Virus record (IMG/VR): IMGVR_UViG_3300043436_002386
Coordinates: 1-48,052 of that record
Source: a virus
Length of the DNA stretch: 48,052 nt
Strand: one strand, 5' to 3'
Shown: positions 8,848-17,780 of the stretch, in pieces
How positions within the stretch are numbered: the stretch's first letter is position 1
Layout: the number at the start of each line of letters is the position of its first letter
Notes under the pieces: model-generated
What the model saw: only the letters and a program-made list of their open reading frames with translations
Told to the model about the DNA's origin: nothing
The model's database searches: none
Program-made: the position numbers and the translations under genes

Positions 8848-9250
8848 CACATACCTTTTTTATCCTCAGTATCAAGAAGGAAAAGAACCATTTGTAACTC
8901 AGTGGTTGCCGTATAGTGTATCTACTGTGTGGGCATACGTTGACCAATTTAAAGAAATAAAAGAATATCTTTCAGATGTAGGTTACACAGATTTAATTAT
9001 TAAAAATATAATAAAATTTAATGAAAATTTTAATGTCAATCGAAGCTCAAAAGAAGCATATATAGTCGATTATGATTTTAATTTATATGAATTTATATTT
9101 TACAATAATGTCGTTTTAAATAAGAAAAAGACTAGCTATGTATATTCAAATAACATAAACTGGAATTCAGATGACGAATTTGATCATTTGGTATATATAC
9201 GACAACGTCAGGGATTTTTAACTAAAAACATCATACAAAAGCAGGAATAA
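8840..9250 (+). pseudogene. Internally deleted remnant of a B12-type radical SAM protein
   Basis: The 136-residue frame is open, but it combines an N-terminus like that of the upstream enzyme with a C-terminus like its tail. NTYLFYPQYQ...TQWLPYSVSTVWAY matches NVYLFQVNYQ...SQWLPYSIACVWAA. TSYVYSNNINW...RQRQGFLTKNII matches HTYVAKNLTDW...RHRYGFSKRKII. The approximately 480 residues between them, including the whole CxxxCxxC radical SAM core, are missing. It cannot be a radical SAM enzyme. It overlaps the upstream gene by 8 nt and ends 20 nt inside the convergent fibre gene. It is either a decay product or a retained small partner protein. Confidence 0.7.
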
Positions 9251-10820
9251 ATCTTTTTTGTCCGTTTACTATAATTTCTAACCATTCGATTGGTGTTGTA
9301 GTATTTACAGGAATAGACTTTGTATTTCCTACCACTGTTAAATCTTTAATAACTGTTGTAGTATGCCCGTTCATATCTGTGCTAATACCAGTTACTTTGT
9401 CACCATTGTTATTAACAACTGAAATTGTAAATTTACCAGGAATAATTCCGTCAGTGGGTGCCTGTACTACGGTACCGTTTGGGTCTACCTCGGTTTCTAA
9501 TAACACTGACGCAGCGTATGCACCTTCGATTCCGTCTAACACCTGACCGCCAAATACAATACCTGTAAGTTTGTCGCCAGGACTAACTGCACCAAAATTA
9601 TTTTTTACTTTTACAAATGCAAGAGCACCGATGCTTTCGTTGTCATCGGTTGTTGATATGAAAGTTATTGGATTTTTTCCTTCTTCCATGCTCCCATTAA
9701 CGTTTATTAAAAGCTCACTTGTTTCGATTGTTTTGGATGAGAGTTTTCTAATATTTGCTAACCCTACTGTTAAAATTTCAGCAGAAATATTAGTACTATT
9801 AACATCGCAAAGCACCTTGCTGTTATGGCAATCTATCATCAAGTCGCTATAAGAAGATAGTATACTTCCTCCCTTTATATTTGTATTTACTAATTCTCTG
9901 TTGTAGACATTGAGTACAGGAATTCCGTCGGCATCGCACACACTGCCTTGCAACTGAGCGTAAATTACTTGCTGTACTGCATCAATCATAAGTTGATTGT
10001 TTACGTCGTAAACATTTCCGCCATATATATCTCCTCTTATTTCACCAGACTCGCCATGTATCAACAGTAGCCCGTCCAATGAATAGATATTTTTAGAATA
10101 TATATCTACATTTTGTATTGTCTTTTCGACACAATCAAAAATAACACGTTTATCTGAAGAAAATACATTGCCTATAAAATTACCAAAAAATTCAGTTGTA
10201 TAACTGTTTATAAGAACAAGCCCATTACTATCTTTAAATTGTCCTGTAAAATTTCCACTGAACATATGCAATTCGGGATCGTATCCAATTTCTCCGTGAT
10301 TAGAAATAAGATTACCTGAGATAGATACTGCATTTATTTCACTGGTTTCCGTATTTACTATAATATTATTGTCCGACCCAACTACATTTCCATGCAAAGT
10401 ACCGTGCAGTGTTTTGTTGTTAGAATTTATAATTATTTCGTTGTATTGAGTAAAAACGTTTCCGTAATAACATCTATTTAAATTATCTAGCACAAGTGAA
10501 TTATTTTGATCTACTATATTTCCTTCTACAGGTCCTTTGAATAGGTGCAATTCATGGTCAAATGCTATCTCCCCGTTCTTGGTAATAAGATTTCCTGTAA
10601 TAAAGTTGGCAGTAATTTCGCTGGTAATTACATCAACTATAGTTTTGCCGTTGGCATTTACAACGCTTCCACTAAACGTTTCTTTTTCTATGTCCAATAA
10701 CACTGACCCGTAAGCAGTAACTACATCGGCTTTTATTTGATTTGACCAAGAATCGACAATAACACTGCTATCACTTCCGACAATGTTAATTCTATAATTG
10801 TTGCCTTCAAAAAGTTCCAT
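9231..10820 (-). CDS. Tail-fibre-like beta-repeat structural protein
   Basis: I chose ATG at 10820 because AGGAGA lies 5 nt upstream and a late promoter lies 17 nt before it; a longer frame to 10862 lacks such a site. The 529-residue product is built of short repeats of the form GNxx...NxxIxD...T...G, about 30 residues each, as in triple beta-helix fibres. A longer unit is duplicated about 110 residues apart (GNLITKNGEIAFDHELH / GNLISNHGEIGYDPELH). The C-terminus ends TPIEWLEIIVNGQKRFIP, a form common at the ends of marine phage fibre proteins. Its N-terminal INIVGSDSS module recurs in the fibre protein at 37577-39094. It is isolated on the minus strand inside the accessory island. Confidence 0.75.
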   Translation of the reverse strand: MELFEGNNYRINIVGSDSSVIVDSWSNQIKADVVTAYGSVLLDIEKETFSGSVVNANGKTIVDVITSEITANFITGNLITKNGEIAFDHELHLFKGPVEGNIVDQNNSLVLDNLNRCYYGNVFTQYNEIIINSNNKTLHGTLHGNVVGSDNNIIVNTETSEINAVSISGNLISNHGEIGYDPELHMFSGNFTGQFKDSNGLVLINSYTTEFFGNFIGNVFSSDKRVIFDCVEKTIQNVDIYSKNIYSLDGLLLIHGESGEIRGDIYGGNVYDVNNQLMIDAVQQVIYAQLQGSVCDADGIPVLNVYNRELVNTNIKGGSILSSYSDLMIDCHNSKVLCDVNSTNISAEILTVGLANIRKLSSKTIETSELLINVNGSMEEGKNPITFISTTDDNESIGALAFVKVKNNFGAVSPGDKLTGIVFGGQVLDGIEGAYAASVLLETEVDPNGTVVQAPTDGIIPGKFTISVVNNNGDKVTGISTDMNGHTTTVIKDLTVVGNTKSIPVNTTTPIEWLEIIVNGQKRFIPAFV

Positions 10821-10837
10821 GATATCTCCTACGTCTC

Positions 10838-10845
10838 TATTTATG
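10838..10845 (-). promoter_or_regulatory. T4-type late promoter (CATAAATA)
   Basis: CATAAATA on the minus strand differs from the T4 late -10 consensus TATAAATA at one position. It sits 17 nt before the ATG at 10820, with AGGAGA between them. The downstream gene encodes a fibre-like structural protein, as expected for late expression. Confidence 0.65.
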
Positions 10846-10855
10846 AGGTAAGTAC

Positions 10856-10883
10856 TTGACAATTAATAATATTTGTATATAAT
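10856..10883 (+). promoter_or_regulatory. Consensus sigma70 promoter with -10 box 6 nt before ATG
   Basis: TTGACA (10856-10861), a 16-nt spacer and TATAAT (10878-10883) are both perfect hexamers. The ATG of the next gene is at 10890, so transcription would begin at or within a base of the start codon and give a leaderless message. No Shine-Dalgarno sequence fits between. It probably drives the long operon to 25482. Confidence 0.8.
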
Positions 10884-10889
10884 AAAAAC

Positions 10890-12824
10890 ATGTATGACAT
10901 AATCTTTATTCAAACAAATCCAACTGACACATTGTGGGATAGTTTAAAAACTAGATTTCCTACTGCAAAAAAAGTGAAAACATTTGATGATGCAAAGAAA
11001 GTGTCGTTGACTGACTTTTTTTGGATTGTGTGGGATGACATAATCGTTGCTGATAATTTTGAGTTTGACTATATTCCGGACACATGGAGTAAAGACTACG
11101 TACACGTATTCTTAAACGGAGAGTTGTACAACGGTATTGCTCTTGTTCCTAAACATGCAGCTATAACAAAAAAAGAAGTTGAGCATAGATTTTTTGTTAA
11201 CAAAAAAGAAATAGCTATAATAGCAAGTATCCCTACGCCGTATGGATATTTTGAGATCGATTCATACACCGATTATCTCGATGCCTTGAACAATTCAAGA
11301 ACAACACTGTTTTGGATGTCGAGCTCTAATATTAAAATACATGAAGATTTTAATTTTAACAAGAGCTACGATATAAATCAAACACATGCTTTTATACATA
11401 AAGTTGACGGTAAAGATTTATACAATGGTTTATTTTTGTGTTCAAAAAATAATGTATTAACGCAGAACGAAGTTGAATATAGATTTCCTATAAAACGACT
11501 GGAGTGGGACATTGTAGCAAGTGGACCCGCAGTATACGACCACTTCTACATAGACACATACAGTGAATATCTAGAAGCTTTAGAAAAAAGTACAACTGAA
11601 CTTTTTTGGGCTGACTCACGTAATATTAAAAGTTTTATACCCGACATTTATTTTACGCACGACAATGAGTTTGATCGTAAACAGAATCATGCATTTATAC
11701 ACAGAGTTGCTGGTAAAGATTTATACAACGGTCTATTCTTATGTTCAAAACACCGATTGTTAACACAAAAAGAAGTTGAACACAGGTATATTGTTAACAG
11801 AAAAGAATGGGATATAGTTGCTAGCGGTCCTTGCCAGTATGAGATTTTCTATCCTAAAGTTTATGAAGATTATCTCGAAGCACTAGAAACCTCTAAGACA
11901 GAAATGTTTTGGATAGTACCCGATTATGTAAAAATTACAGAAAGATTTAAGTTTGATACCTATTTTAGTTTTGATCAAACATATGATCGAGAAATAAATC
12001 ACACATACTTAAACGGAAAATATCACGACGGAGTTATACTGTGCAGTAAATATGCTAAATTTAGCAAACGTGAATTTGATTACAAGTTTATTGCAAATAA
12101 AAAAGAAGTTAACGTAATTGTATCAACTCCGAAACCATATGATATTGTGTTTATTAGTTATCAAGAGCCATTAGCTGACGTATACTATAAGTATTTGACC
12201 TACAGATTTCCGAGAGCAAAACGTGTTCACGGAATTAAAGGTATTCATCAGGCGCACATAGAAGCAGCAAAACTTTGTGAAACTGATATGGTTTGGATAG
12301 TTGACGGAGATGCGTTAATAACAAAGGACTTTAAATTTGATTATCAAGTTGCACAGTGGGACAAAGAAGTTGTACATGTATGGAGATCAGTAAATCCAAT
12401 TAACGATCTTGTTTACGGTTATGGCGGAGTTAAACTATTCCCGAGGATGCTAACTATAAATATGGATACTAGCAAACCTGATATGACAACTAGTATTAGC
12501 AACAAGTTTAAGGCAGTGCAAGAAATCTCAAATATAACCGGATTTAATACAGATCCGTTTAGTACTTGGAAAAGTGCGTTTAGAGAATGTACAAAACTAA
12601 GTAGTAAAGTTATCGATAGACAAAAAGACGACGAAACACAGCAACGATTGCAGACATGGTGTACAAAAGGCAAAGACAGGCCATTTGGAGAATACGCAAT
12701 ACTAGGAGCAATAGCAGGCAAACAGTATGGCATAGACAACGTAGGCAACATTGAAGCATTAAAAAAGATTAACGACTTTGATTGGTTAAAGGAACAGTTT
12801 GATGGAAATACATGCATTACTTGA
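10890..12824 (+). CDS. Repeat-containing glycosyltransferase-like protein
   Basis: The 644-residue product contains five related modules of about 95-120 residues, starting near residues 1, 118, 213, 313 and 416. Each has FW(I/A)xx...I...F.F followed by (Y/H)xxLxG...YNGxxLxxK and a KKExxIVAS-type linker. The last module has MVWIVDGDALITKDFKFDY, with a DGD that could be the DxD metal site of a GT-A glycosyltransferase. The corresponding Asp-rich position is degraded in the internal modules. The C-terminal 120 residues (STWKSAFREC, RPFGEYAILGA) complete the enzyme-like part. It begins at a predicted leaderless promoter. The repeats may be binding modules built from dead copies of the catalytic domain. 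Confidence 0.6.
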   Translation: MYDIIFIQTNPTDTLWDSLKTRFPTAKKVKTFDDAKKVSLTDFFWIVWDDIIVADNFEFDYIPDTWSKDYVHVFLNGELYNGIALVPKHAAITKKEVEHRFFVNKKEIAIIASIPTPYGYFEIDSYTDYLDALNNSRTTLFWMSSSNIKIHEDFNFNKSYDINQTHAFIHKVDGKDLYNGLFLCSKNNVLTQNEVEYRFPIKRLEWDIVASGPAVYDHFYIDTYSEYLEALEKSTTELFWADSRNIKSFIPDIYFTHDNEFDRKQNHAFIHRVAGKDLYNGLFLCSKHRLLTQKEVEHRYIVNRKEWDIVASGPCQYEIFYPKVYEDYLEALETSKTEMFWIVPDYVKITERFKFDTYFSFDQTYDREINHTYLNGKYHDGVILCSKYAKFSKREFDYKFIANKKEVNVIVSTPKPYDIVFISYQEPLADVYYKYLTYRFPRAKRVHGIKGIHQAHIEAAKLCETDMVWIVDGDALITKDFKFDYQVAQWDKEVVHVWRSVNPINDLVYGYGGVKLFPRMLTINMDTSKPDMTTSISNKFKAVQEISNITGFNTDPFSTWKSAFRECTKLSSKVIDRQKDDETQQRLQTWCTKGKDRPFGEYAILGAIAGKQYGIDNVGNIEALKKINDFDWLKEQFDGNTCIT

Positions 12825-13710
12825 CAGATTTGAATTATTGTACCCTAATATTCAAGAGCTTGCTGATTTAAGAAGAGCATATATTGATCAAGATTTAAAC
12901 AGTATTTTTAGATTAAGTCCTAATACTATTAGTGGAACTATAGATGATTTACGAAAAGCAGTAACAGAAAAAGACTTACGTAGTATTTTTAAACTTGTAG
13001 ACTTTGAAGATTTAGCAAAACTAATTTTAGACAGTAATATGTGGAAAATTGGACCACTATTAAGCAGATATGTCGACACTGAATTTATAAATGCATTTAA
13101 AATATTACATGCAAACGAAGTTAACTATGACAAAGACTGTTTTAGTAGAGGTCAACTTCAAAGTAAATTATGGTTAGTAGATGAGTTAACAAAGTGCAAT
13201 GAAGACTTAGGAACTGTATTTTTATGTGCCGGATGGTATGGTACATTAGCTGTCATGTTATTTGAACAAGGATTAAAGATAAACAAAATACGCAGCTTTG
13301 ATTTAGATCCGGCTTGTGCTCCTATTGCCGAAGTATTCAATAAAAAATGGGTAATGCAAGATTGGAAATTTAAAGCATCAACTGCAAATATACATAATAT
13401 AAATTGGAAATCACATACATATGATACGTTGCGTTCAAATGGAACAATTTGCAGTTTAACTGATTATCCTGATACTGTTATTAATACAAGTTGCGAACAT
13501 ATTGAAAATTTTGAAACATGGTTTAAAAATATACCAACCGGTAAGTTGATAGTATTACAAAGCAACAACTATTTTGAAATCAAAGAACATGTAAATTGCA
13601 GTGCATCATTAGAAGACTTTAGCAATAGTTGTCCGATGACTGTAACACTATATGAAGGCGAACTTGATTTAAATAAGTATAAAAGGTTTATGAAAATTGG
13701 ATATAGATAA
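12802..13710 (+). CDS. Class I SAM-dependent methyltransferase-like protein
   Basis: I chose ATG 12802 over TTG 12799; AAAGGA lies just upstream. The roughly 302-residue protein has a helical N-terminal 130 residues. A Rossmann core follows: TVFLCAGWYGTLAVML (motif I position), IRSFDLDPACAPIAEVF (acidic loop with DLDP), and VINTSCEHIENFETWF (motif IV-like). KLIVLQSNNYF completes the core. The pattern is a SAM methyltransferase seen in T4-like marine phages. It overlaps the preceding gene by 23 nt. Its acceptor is unknown, and the modified glycine motif suggests weak or altered SAM binding. Confidence 0.65.
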   Translation: MEIHALLDRFELLYPNIQELADLRRAYIDQDLNSIFRLSPNTISGTIDDLRKAVTEKDLRSIFKLVDFEDLAKLILDSNMWKIGPLLSRYVDTEFINAFKILHANEVNYDKDCFSRGQLQSKLWLVDELTKCNEDLGTVFLCAGWYGTLAVMLFEQGLKINKIRSFDLDPACAPIAEVFNKKWVMQDWKFKASTANIHNINWKSHTYDTLRSNGTICSLTDYPDTVINTSCEHIENFETWFKNIPTGKLIVLQSNNYFEIKEHVNCSASLEDFSNSCPMTVTLYEGELDLNKYKRFMKIGYR

Positions 13711-13921
13711 GTTAACATTGCGACAACTTCAAACAGAAAGCGCCAGAGCACTAAGTACTATTGAAGCTACAAACAACAACATATCACAATTTAACAAACT
13801 TGCACATCACAATAGTCATCTGTGGTATAAAGCTGTAATAGAGTGGTATATAATGCAGTACGGAGATTTGCCCAGCAAATCTGGACCAGGCAAGGATGTG
13901 AAGTTAATACACAATGTATGA
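13697..13921 (+). CDS. Small protein of unknown function
   Basis: This 74-residue frame starts with TTG at 13697, with AAAAGG about 9 nt upstream. It overlaps the methyltransferase gene by 14 nt and the next radical SAM gene by 8 nt, which supports translation. The N-terminal half is a likely helix (LRQLQTESARALSTIEATNN). The middle is aromatic (HLWYKAVIEWYIMQYG), followed by a flexible SKSGPGK tail. I recognise no family. Its place directly before a radical SAM gene makes a precursor peptide or adaptor possible, but nothing in the sequence proves this. Confidence 0.5.
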   Translation: MDIDKLTLRQLQTESARALSTIEATNNNISQFNKLAHHNSHLWYKAVIEWYIMQYGDLPSKSGPGKDVKLIHNV

Positions 13922-14993
13922 ATACAAAGATATAAAAACTATACACTTAGAAGTAACACAAAACTGTCAAGCTAGTTGTCCTATGTGTGACCGTAATCAA
14001 AACGGTGGCGCATTAAATCCCCATATCGATTTAAGTGAGCTAACACTTGATGATTGTAAACGTATATTTGAACCTGAGTTTATTAAACAACTAAAGACAA
14101 TGTATATGTGTGGAAACTTAGGAGATCCCATTGTTGCTAGAGATACACTCGAGATATTTCGTTATTTTAGAGAACACAACAAAGATATGTGGCTTAGTAT
14201 GAATACCAATGCAGGAGCAAGAGACGAACTATGGTGGACAGAGCTTGCTATTATTATTGGTCGTTCGGGCACTGTTATTTTTAGTGTAGACGGCCTACGT
14301 GATACAAATCATTTATATCGTCAGGGTGTTAACTGGGATACAGTATATCGTAATATGAAAGCATTTATTGCTGCCGGCGGCAGAGCACGGTGGGACTTTT
14401 TGATTTTTGAACATAACCAACATCAAGTAGATGAAGCAGAAGAATTAGCACAGACAATGGGATTTGAAAAATTTCAAGCTAAAAAAACCGGTAGATTTAT
14501 TACACAAGATAGTAAGAAAAAAGAATCGCATCAAGCAGTAGATCGTAAAGGCAATCAAACAACAGAACTTAAAAAGCCCAAAGACGAATATATAAACAGT
14601 GCGTTAAAGAAGCAAACACTATTAGAAATAAAATATGGTAGTATGGATGCTTACTACGAGCAAACACCTATTCGTTGTAAAGTAAAAGACGAAGGCAGTT
14701 TGTTTATTACAGCCGAGGGTTTAGCATTACCGTGTTGCTGGACTGCCGGTCGTATGTATAAATGGTGGCATAAAAATCCTAAAACTGAACAAATATGGCA
14801 ATTTATAAACTTTGCTGGAGGCAAAGATGCAATAAATGCTAAGATACATGGTTTAGAACGTGTATTTGCTACAGAAATTTTTGATCTTATAGAAGCATCT
14901 TGGCATGAAAACAGTTACGAAAATGGAAAATTAAAGGTTTGTGCAATGAAATGTGGAATCGAGTTTGATCCATTTGCAGAACAATTTAAATAA
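13914..14993 (+). CDS. Radical SAM/SPASM-type protein
   Basis: The 359-residue protein has the radical SAM motif near its N-terminus, C18-x3-C22-x2-C25 (CQASCPMC). MCGNLGDPIVARD replaces GGEP, and SVDGLRDTNHLYRQG matches the barrel strand that contacts substrate. The C-terminal region has IRCKVKDEG, ALPCCW and KVCAMKCG, a SPASM-like set of cysteines for auxiliary Fe-S clusters. A Lys-rich insertion lies around residues 195-240. It differs from its N-terminal-twitch neighbours in having the auxiliary cysteines after the barrel. SPASM enzymes commonly act on peptides, though some act on sugars. Confidence 0.83.
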   Translation: MYEYKDIKTIHLEVTQNCQASCPMCDRNQNGGALNPHIDLSELTLDDCKRIFEPEFIKQLKTMYMCGNLGDPIVARDTLEIFRYFREHNKDMWLSMNTNAGARDELWWTELAIIIGRSGTVIFSVDGLRDTNHLYRQGVNWDTVYRNMKAFIAAGGRARWDFLIFEHNQHQVDEAEELAQTMGFEKFQAKKTGRFITQDSKKKESHQAVDRKGNQTTELKKPKDEYINSALKKQTLLEIKYGSMDAYYEQTPIRCKVKDEGSLFITAEGLALPCCWTAGRMYKWWHKNPKTEQIWQFINFAGGKDAINAKIHGLERVFATEIFDLIEASWHENSYENGKLKVCAMKCGIEFDPFAEQFK

Positions 14994-15000
14994 GTAAAGT

Positions 15001-16410
15001 ATGTCAGTATCAGATAAAATTTCACCAACATTTTGTGCATTACCGTGGTTACATCTAAGTAGTCGTCCTGATGGTAAAATGCGTACTTGTTGTACTAGTA
15101 ATGCTAGCAGCGTACAAGATTCTGATTCTAATAAGAAAATTGGTGGTGGAGAAGTTGGAGTTGTAAAAAACGACGATGGTATTCCGGCTAATTTTAATCA
15201 TACAACACTAGCAGATGCGTGGAACAGTAGTTATATGCGTAACGTTCGTAATATGATGTTACGAGGCGAAAAGCCTGCAAGTTGTTTAAAATGTTACAAA
15301 GAAGAAGAAGCAGGGCATTTAAGCAAGCGCAACTGGGAAACTGACTACTGGAACCAGCGTTATGACATAGAACAATTAGTTGCAGAAACTCAAAAAGATG
15401 GATCTATACCTGTTAAAATAAGATATATAGACCTGCGAATGGGTAGCAAGTGCCAGCTTGCTTGTGTAATGTGCAGCCCTCACGACAGCAGCGGTTGGGT
15501 CAAAGAGTGGCAGCAAATGTTTCCGCAAATACAGAATGAAAAATTAAAAAACACAAGTCAGTGGGAAAACAAGGGACAAGTACATGGAGCTAGTTATAAC
15601 TGGCACAAAAACAATCCAAGATTTTGGAGTGAACTTTTTGAACAAGTTCCTAACATGTATCAACTTTATTTTGCAGGCGGCGAAAGTTTAATCATTAACG
15701 AACATTATGATCTTTTAGAAGAGTGTATTAAAAGAGGATATGCTAAAAATATTGAATTAAGATATAACAGCAACGCAGTTGAATGGCGAGAAGATTTGTT
15801 CGATCTTTGGGCAGAATTTAAACGTGTTAGATTTCACTATAGTATTGATGCCCACGGCGAACACAACGACTATATACGATATCCAAGCAAATGGGAACAT
15901 CAAGAAGAAGTCTTTTGGAAATTAGACAACACTGCACCTCAGGTGGAAGTAACAACTGCTACTACTATTATGGCTCTTAATATCGCTTATATTCCAGAAT
16001 TTGTACAATGGAAAGTACACCAGGGATTTAAAAAGATTAATAAATGGCCATTGGGCGCAGGCGGGATTAACATGCATTTTGCATATTGGCCTCCGCAATT
16101 GAATGTAAAGGTATTGCCTGCACATGTTAAGCAACATATAACTGAAAAATATACAAATGAATTTTATCCCTGGATAGAAGAAAATTGGGACAAGTTTACA
16201 GGTGTAAAAGAAAACAATATTTCGAAAGAACAGTTTTTAGAAAATCCGTACGGTGTTAAAAGATTCAAAGGGATTGTAAATTTTATGAACTCTGAGGATT
16301 GGAGTGCAAGACTTCCTGAAACTAAAGAATATCTAGAACTAATTAACAGACAACGGGGGTGGGACGATAAATTTTTAAAGGTTTTCCCTCTATTTAAGGA
16401 TATACTATGA
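15001..16410 (+). CDS. Radical SAM protein with N-terminal twitch-like cysteine domain
   Basis: The 469-residue protein belongs to the same family as the products at 3540, 16407 and 21522. N-terminal cysteines are C12 (FCALPW), C30-C31, and C95/C98 (ASCLKC), followed by the radical SAM motif C151-x3-C155-x2-C158 (CQLACVMC). FAGGESL takes the place of GGEP. A long insert between the twitch region and the core (about residues 105-140) is shared with the next gene's product. The start follows a 7-nt gap from the previous gene. The next gene overlaps it by 4 nt and is a diverged duplicate. Confidence 0.84.
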   Translation: MSVSDKISPTFCALPWLHLSSRPDGKMRTCCTSNASSVQDSDSNKKIGGGEVGVVKNDDGIPANFNHTTLADAWNSSYMRNVRNMMLRGEKPASCLKCYKEEEAGHLSKRNWETDYWNQRYDIEQLVAETQKDGSIPVKIRYIDLRMGSKCQLACVMCSPHDSSGWVKEWQQMFPQIQNEKLKNTSQWENKGQVHGASYNWHKNNPRFWSELFEQVPNMYQLYFAGGESLIINEHYDLLEECIKRGYAKNIELRYNSNAVEWREDLFDLWAEFKRVRFHYSIDAHGEHNDYIRYPSKWEHQEEVFWKLDNTAPQVEVTTATTIMALNIAYIPEFVQWKVHQGFKKINKWPLGAGGINMHFAYWPPQLNVKVLPAHVKQHITEKYTNEFYPWIEENWDKFTGVKENNISKEQFLENPYGVKRFKGIVNFMNSEDWSARLPETKEYLELINRQRGWDDKFLKVFPLFKDIL

Positions 16411-17780
16411 GTAAAGATAAAAAATGCACGTTCTGTCCGCTACCGTGGAACAGTATAAACTTACGCAACAACGGAGATCTGCGTATTTGTTGTAATACAA
16501 ACAGTTATAGTCCGCAGCGTGGCATTATGCGTAAGGAAGATGGCACCCCATACAATGCTGGACGCGACGACTGGAATGAAGCACGTAATGCATCGCTACT
16601 TAAAGATGTTCGTGCAACTATGCTAAAAGGAGAATGGCATCCAGAGTGCGAACGTTGCCGTCAAGAAGAAACCAATGGTATCAGATCACGACGTGAGTAT
16701 GAACATGACGACTGGAGTAGTTGGTATGGAAATTATATTGATTATAATAAGGCAGCAGAAATAACCGCCGAAGACGGTACACTAGATGTGTCTAAGCAAG
16801 ATATTAATTTTGTTGATATAAGATACGGAAACTTTTGCAATTTAAAGTGTCGAATGTGCGGACCTACTGATAGTCACCAATGGTATGATGACTTTGTTAA
16901 ATTGTACGAAACTACAGCTTACAAAGATACACATGATAAGATACAACTTGTAAAAAATGAAAAAGGTCGATGGTCAACTGACCAGTATGATTGGTTTCAA
17001 GGCAACAACATGTATTGGTCAAATTTTGAAAAATATGCAGTTAAAGCACATAAGCTATACATTGTAGGAGGTGAACCTCTTATTATTGACGAGCATCAGG
17101 AGAGCTTAGAACGTATAGTTGCTAGTGGTAATGCACCAAACATGCGATTAGAATACAATACAAACTTAACAATGCTGCCAGATAAGTTAGTATCGCTGTG
17201 GGAAAACTTTAAAGAAATTCGTATCGGAGTATCTATTGACGGAATTGGCGCAGTTTTTAATTATCAAAGAACACCTGCAAAGTTTGATCAGGTGTATAAA
17301 AACATGTTAAAAATCGATCAAAATCAAAAAATAAATCTTAGAGGATGGTTTGCGTTTACTGTAACACCGTTTAACGTGTTTCATTTTCCAGAGTTCATGA
17401 AATGGAAATTAACCGAAAGCCAATTAACTAGGTTTAATCCGTTAATTGATTCGAGACCGATTGTAAGTCATCATATGTGCCATAGTCCTAAATACTACAA
17501 CGTTAAAATGTTGCCTCCGGAGTTAAAACAAGAAGTTAAAATATATTACGAAGAATATATAGAATGGATCAATGGTACAGATGCTAGAGATAATGTTAAA
17601 AAGGACTTTGCAAAAGTATTAAACGGTGTTCTTAAATTTATGAATAGTGAAGATTATTCTAAAGATTGGCTAAAAACGTTTGTTGAAACAACTATTAAAT
17701 TAGACAAAATGCGAAATCAAAATATAATTGATATAGTGCCACAGTATAAGGAATTGTTTAATGAAAAAACAGATATCTAG
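16407..17780 (+). CDS. Radical SAM protein with N-terminal twitch-like cysteine domain (tandem paralog)
   Basis: The 457-residue protein is a tandem paralog of the preceding gene's product and starts in an ATGA overlap with it. N-terminal cysteines are C10 (FCPLPW), C28-C29, and C81/C84 (PECERC). The core motif is C144-x3-C148-x2-C151 (CNLKCRMC), followed by IVGGEPL. SIDGIGAVFNYQRTP is the substrate-side strand, corresponding to SIDAHGEHNDYIRYP in its neighbour. Two unequal copies kept side by side suggest either successive steps on one substrate or a heterodimer. Confidence 0.84.
   Translation: MSKDKKCTFCPLPWNSINLRNNGDLRICCNTNSYSPQRGIMRKEDGTPYNAGRDDWNEARNASLLKDVRATMLKGEWHPECERCRQEETNGIRSRREYEHDDWSSWYGNYIDYNKAAEITAEDGTLDVSKQDINFVDIRYGNFCNLKCRMCGPTDSHQWYDDFVKLYETTAYKDTHDKIQLVKNEKGRWSTDQYDWFQGNNMYWSNFEKYAVKAHKLYIVGGEPLIIDEHQESLERIVASGNAPNMRLEYNTNLTMLPDKLVSLWENFKEIRIGVSIDGIGAVFNYQRTPAKFDQVYKNMLKIDQNQKINLRGWFAFTVTPFNVFHFPEFMKWKLTESQLTRFNPLIDSRPIVSHHMCHSPKYYNVKMLPPELKQEVKIYYEEYIEWINGTDARDNVKKDFAKVLNGVLKFMNSEDYSKDWLKTFVETTIKLDKMRNQNIIDIVPQYKELFNEKTDI

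Noticed and set aside
10821-10862. Longer N-terminus of the fibre-like protein
   Set aside because: AGGAGA and a late promoter lie between this extension and the ATG at 10820, so the extra residues are non-coding leader.
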